Shown in pieces: positions 7,114 through 8,621 of a stretch of 8,621 nucleotides of DNA. A program made the position numbers and the translations under genes. Position 1 is the first letter of the stretch; each line of letters begins with the position of its first letter. A model generated the notes under the pieces. The model was not told the DNA's origin and did no database searches. It saw only the letters and a list, made by a program, of their open reading frames with translations. Source of the DNA: Planctomycetota bacterium (GTDB taxonomy: Bacteria > Planctomycetota > UBA8108); assembly GCA_016928605.1 (NCBI GenBank), contig JAFGKN010000728.1:1-8621 (forward strand), read 5' to 3'.

Positions 7114-7659
7114 TCACTTCTTCCCCGCGGCGAGCTCCTCGAGCACCCGCTCGTGCAGGAGCAGGTCGGACTTCTGGAAGAGGACGAACCGGACATGCCG
7201 CACGGACTGGAGCCTCTGCGCGCTCTCGATGACGGCGCCCAGGGCGATGCGCGCCGCCTGCTCCGCCGGGTAGCCGAAGGCGCCGGTGGAGATCGCGGGG
7301 AAGGCGACAGACCGGAGGCCGCCGCCGTCCGCGAGGTCGAGCGCGCTCCGGTAGCAGGATGCGAGCAGCTCGGCGGCGGGCTCATCGCGGCCGTAGACAG
7401 GCCCCAGACAGTGGATCACGTGCCGGTTGGGCAGCCGGTGAGCGCCCGTCATCACCGCCTCGCCGGGACGGATGGGCGCCAGAGGCCTGCACTCTTCCTC
7501 GAGCCCTGGACCGGCGGCCCTGTGGATCGCTCCGGCCACGCCGCCGCCCATCCGCAGCGCCGCGTTGGCCGCGTTGACGACGGCGTCCACGTCCGGCTGA
7601 CTGGCGATGTTTCCCTGTACGCACTCGATCGTGACGCCGTGTAGAACGCGCTCGGCCAT
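7114..7659 (-). CDS. Macro-domain protein (ADP-ribose binding or hydrolysing)
   Basis: Stand-alone macro domain of 181 residues, the size of bacterial YmdB/AF1521-type proteins. Macro domains bind ADP-ribose and related metabolites, and many remove mono-ADP-ribose or deacetylate O-acetyl-ADP-ribose. Visible motifs are QGNI (15-18), VDAVVNAAN (24-32), the glycine-rich GGGVAGAIHRAAG (38-50), and ISTGAFGYP (123-131), which forms the phosphate-binding loop. The MacroD class has Asp after GGGV, but here it is Ala42, as in the AF1521-like branch. The Asp that often contacts adenine in QGDI is Asn17. The start is chosen because ATG 7659 has a nearly complete Shine-Dalgarno sequence and the domain begins a few residues later. 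The same frame stays open upstream to 7899, but that extension does not resemble a macro domain. It is divergent from the helix-turn-helix gene and convergent with kdpE. The biological substrate cannot be deduced. Confidence 0.92.
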   Translation of the reverse strand: MAERVLHGVTIECVQGNIASQPDVDAVVNAANAALRMGGGVAGAIHRAAGPGLEEECRPLAPIRPGEAVMTGAHRLPNRHVIHCLGPVYGRDEPAAELLASCYRSALDLADGGGLRSVAFPAISTGAFGYPAEQAARIALGAVIESAQRLQSVRHVRFVLFQKSDLLLHERVLEELAAGKK

Positions 7660-7662
7660 CTG

Positions 7663-7674
7663 GATCACCTCCTC
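7663..7674 (-). promoter_or_regulatory. Exceptionally strong Shine-Dalgarno site of the macro gene
   Basis: On the minus strand GAGGAGGTGATC lies 3 bases before ATG 7659 (AGGAGG itself is about 8 bases away). It pairs with the 16S rRNA 3' tail over about 11 bases and fixes the start of the macro-domain gene. Confidence 0.9.
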
Positions 7675-7675
7675 G

Positions 7676-7689
7676 GAACACGAGTGTTC
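7676..7689. promoter_or_regulatory. Palindrome before the macro-gene ribosome-binding site
   Basis: GAACAC, two bases, then GTGTTC: a perfect 6-bp inverted repeat, one base upstream of the Shine-Dalgarno site. As DNA it could be an operator. As RNA it could form a 5-bp hairpin with a CUCG loop next to the ribosome-binding site. It resembles a LexA box of the GAAC-N4-GTTC type, but the spacing here is N6. Confidence 0.4.
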
Positions 7690-7784
7690 ACCTCTGCCAG
7701 CCGCGCCCAGCGGCCGGATGTCCGTGGGGGGCGGCCTCCGCGCTCCGTCGCCGCGGGCGATCGCATCCGCCACCAGCGGACACG

Positions 7785-8041
7785 ATGCATCCGTCGGCCG
7801 CGGGACTGCAAGGCCGACAACAGAGGACTCGCGAACTCCCTCGCAAGTCCCTCGATTCAGTGGGGTCCCATGACCGACTCGACCTCCACCACGGGCCACT
7901 GGTCTGGGATCCTGAGATGGAGGAGGCCACGCTGACTCCCCCGTACATGCTCATGATAGACCGGTACTTCGCGGTCTACGAGCGCCGCCGTCGGCGCCTC
8001 GTCAGCGCCGACGCCCCGCCCGGCTCGCCGGCGACCGACCG
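7785..8041 (+). pseudogene. Possible N-terminal part of a frameshifted helix-turn-helix gene
   Basis: This frame is open from at least ATG 7785 and reads as plausible protein from about 7875. It has an LVWDPE segment (7899-7916), then MIDRYFAVYERRRRRLVSAD (7953-8012), a basic, aromatic-anchored helix. Beyond about 8040 it turns into Arg/Pro/Gly-rich sequence typical of a wrong frame in GC-rich DNA. At the same point the frame of the downstream gene (8078-8374) begins to look coding, with ARAWRAYQNR at 8048-8077 ahead of its first ATG. The simplest reading is one gene split by a one-base loss (or -1 shift) between about 8010 and 8050. Possible starts are ATG 7785, GTG 7860 or ATG 7917; none has a good ribosome-binding site. 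I do not recognise the family of this N-terminal part, and the bases between 7690 and about 7870 show nothing else identifiable. Confidence 0.4.
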
Positions 8042-8077
8042 CCCCAGGCCCGCGCCTGGCGGGCCTACCAGAACCGC

Positions 8078-8374
8078 ATGGCCGAGACCCCTGCCTGGGA
8101 CCGTGCGGAACGGTACCGGGAGATGGTGCGCGAGGGCGGCTACCGAAGCATCCGGGGCCTCGCCCGGGCCCTCGGCGAGGACCACTCCCGGATCGCCCGG
8201 CTCCTCAAGGTCGTCGACCTTCCGGAGAGCGCCCTGGAGCTCCTCCGGCGCCACTCGGCCGACACCCGCGTCCGCGCCCGCTTCTCCGAGAAGCGGCTCC
8301 GGCAGATGGCGAAGGGCGGGAACGAGCCGGCGATCCTGCGGGAGATCGAGCGGGTTCTCCAGGCCGGAAGGTGA
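8078..8374 (+). CDS. Small protein with ParB/KorB-like helix-turn-helix
   Basis: 98 residues from the first in-frame ATG. Residues about 21-60 match the helix-turn-helix of ParB/KorB proteins: SIRGLARALGEDHSRIARLL, then VVDLPESALELL, the helix that characteristically follows the motif in that family. The C-terminal part is basic (SEKRLRQM at 69-76, then a helix to the end). There is no N-terminal ParB CTP-binding domain, so this is not a full chromosome- or plasmid-partitioning protein; it is probably a DNA-binding regulator. The frame is open back to 7916 without a start codon, and the residues just before Met1 still look coding. The true protein therefore probably began upstream and was joined by a frameshift (see 7785-8041). 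No ribosome-binding site precedes ATG 8078. It converges on the partial gene at the right edge. Confidence 0.6.
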   Translation: MAETPAWDRAERYREMVREGGYRSIRGLARALGEDHSRIARLLKVVDLPESALELLRRHSADTRVRARFSEKRLRQMAKGGNEPAILREIERVLQAGR

Positions 8375-8383
8375 CGCCACCCG

Positions 8384-8409
8384 CCAGCGCTGTTTCGCTT
8401 CGCGCCTGG
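8384..8409. terminator. Small hairpin between convergent genes
   Basis: CCAGCGC (8384-8390) pairs with GCG-C-CTGG (8402-8409), with one bulged C and an 11-base loop. It lies in the 61-base gap between two convergent stops. No T-run follows, so this is weak support for a bidirectional terminator. Confidence 0.25.
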
Positions 8410-8435
8410 ACAGCTCGGCCGCGGCGGCAGGAGCG

Positions 8436-8621
8436 TCAGGTCTCGAGATCGGCGAGGAGCTGCGACTTCCGCTTCTCCAGGGCGGTGATCCGCGCCCTGA
8501 GCCTCTTCACTTCGCGGTTGATACGCGTCAGCTCCGCCTTCACCTGTCGTTCCTCCAGGTAGCCCTTGCCGTGCTTCTTGGCGACCAGCGCTTCAACTTC
8601 TCGTCGGAGGAGCCGCAGAAA
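8436..8621 (-). CDS. C-terminal coiled coil of an unidentified protein (partial)
   Basis: The last 61 codons and stop of a minus-strand gene whose 5' part lies beyond the right edge. The segment is highly charged. From about residue 30 of the visible part it shows regular 3-4 spacing of Leu, Ile and Val (ELTRINREVKRLRARITALE), a good left-handed coiled coil running almost to the stop. A basic KKHGKGYLEERQ stretch precedes it. Such tails occur in many unrelated proteins, including recombinases, transposases and structural proteins, so no function can be given. High third-position GC, absence of stops up to the edge and the clear heptad pattern support real coding. It is convergent with the helix-turn-helix gene, with 61 bases between the stops. 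Confidence 0.6.
   Translation of the reverse strand, partial: FLRLLRREVEALVAKKHGKGYLEERQVKAELTRINREVKRLRARITALEKRKSQLLADLET

Noticed and set aside
6986..7232. Plus-strand frame starting at ATG 6999 with AGGAGG seven bases upstream
   Set aside because: The ribosome-binding site is good, but after about 30 Leu/Arg-rich codons from the triplet repeats the frame runs antisense through the macro-domain gene and becomes Arg/Ala/Gly-rich filler.
7661..7673. Plus-strand match to the 3' end of 16S rRNA (TGGATCACCTCCT)
   Set aside because: Only these 13 bases match and nothing upstream resembles 16S rRNA. It is the complement of the macro-gene Shine-Dalgarno site.
7676..7689. LexA/SOS box
   Set aside because: The half-sites GAAC and GTTC are present, but spaced by six bases where the known Gram-positive-type box has four, so I leave it as an unassigned palindrome.
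7660..7899. N-terminal extension of the macro-domain protein to a start at 7899
   Set aside because: The extra 80 residues are Arg/Pro-rich and unlike any macro-domain extension. The strong Shine-Dalgarno site clearly places the start at 7659.
8078..8374. Full ParB partition protein
   Set aside because: Only the helix-turn-helix and its following helix are present. There is no N-terminal CTP-binding domain, no parA neighbour and no parS-like site was seen.
7976..8380. 134-codon minus-strand frame opposite the helix-turn-helix gene
   Set aside because: It is antisense to a recognisable ParB-like motif, and its Gly/Ala/Pro-rich translation looks like a GC-driven shadow.

Overview
The window comes from a high-GC bacterium (strong bias to G or C at third codon positions, Shine-Dalgarno sites before several genes). 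Nothing here fixes the phylum. The gene content would suit a Gram-negative or deep-branching high-GC lineage, possibly a metagenomic contig. No rRNA, tRNA, CRISPR array or insertion sequence was seen.

Positions 1-6646 are a compact plus-strand potassium-uptake operon: a protein with two tandem TrkA-N (RCK) domains (48-992), a second TrkA protein with TrkA-N plus TrkA-C (989-1651), the TrkH channel subunit (1662-3167), a full-length KdpD-type sensor kinase (3177-5945) and its KdpE-type response regulator (5942-6646). Two junctions overlap by 4 bases and the other two gaps are about 10 bases, so the five genes are probably co-transcribed and partly translationally coupled. TrkH would form the K+ pathway, the three RCK modules would be its cytoplasmic nucleotide-sensing gate, and KdpD/KdpE would sense K+ or turgor and control transcription. 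No kdpFABC pump genes are present, so the sensor pair appears to be attached to Trk instead. The KdpD N-terminal ATPase/serine-kinase motifs are degraded, and the third RCK module has a degraded dinucleotide-binding motif.

Positions 6647-7113 lie between convergent transcription units. They hold two possible RNA hairpins, a pair of direct repeats rich in CTG and CGG triplets, and a doubtful 95-residue minus-strand reading frame rich in Gln, Pro and Ala.

Positions 7114-7659 (minus) encode a macro-domain protein, with an exceptionally complete Shine-Dalgarno site and a short palindrome just upstream. Divergent from it, 8078-8374 encodes a small protein with a ParB/KorB-like helix-turn-helix. 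Protein-like sequence continues upstream in another frame, so this looks like the 3' part of a frameshifted gene. The window ends in the C-terminal 61 residues of a minus-strand coiled-coil protein, which has no start in the window.

The most interesting points are the Trk-KdpDE operon with its degenerate sensory domains, the fused RCK modules with an internal ribosome-binding site, homopolymer tracts inside trkH and kdpD, and the probable frameshift in the helix-turn-helix gene. I do not see convincing evidence of a wholly new defence or mobile system.
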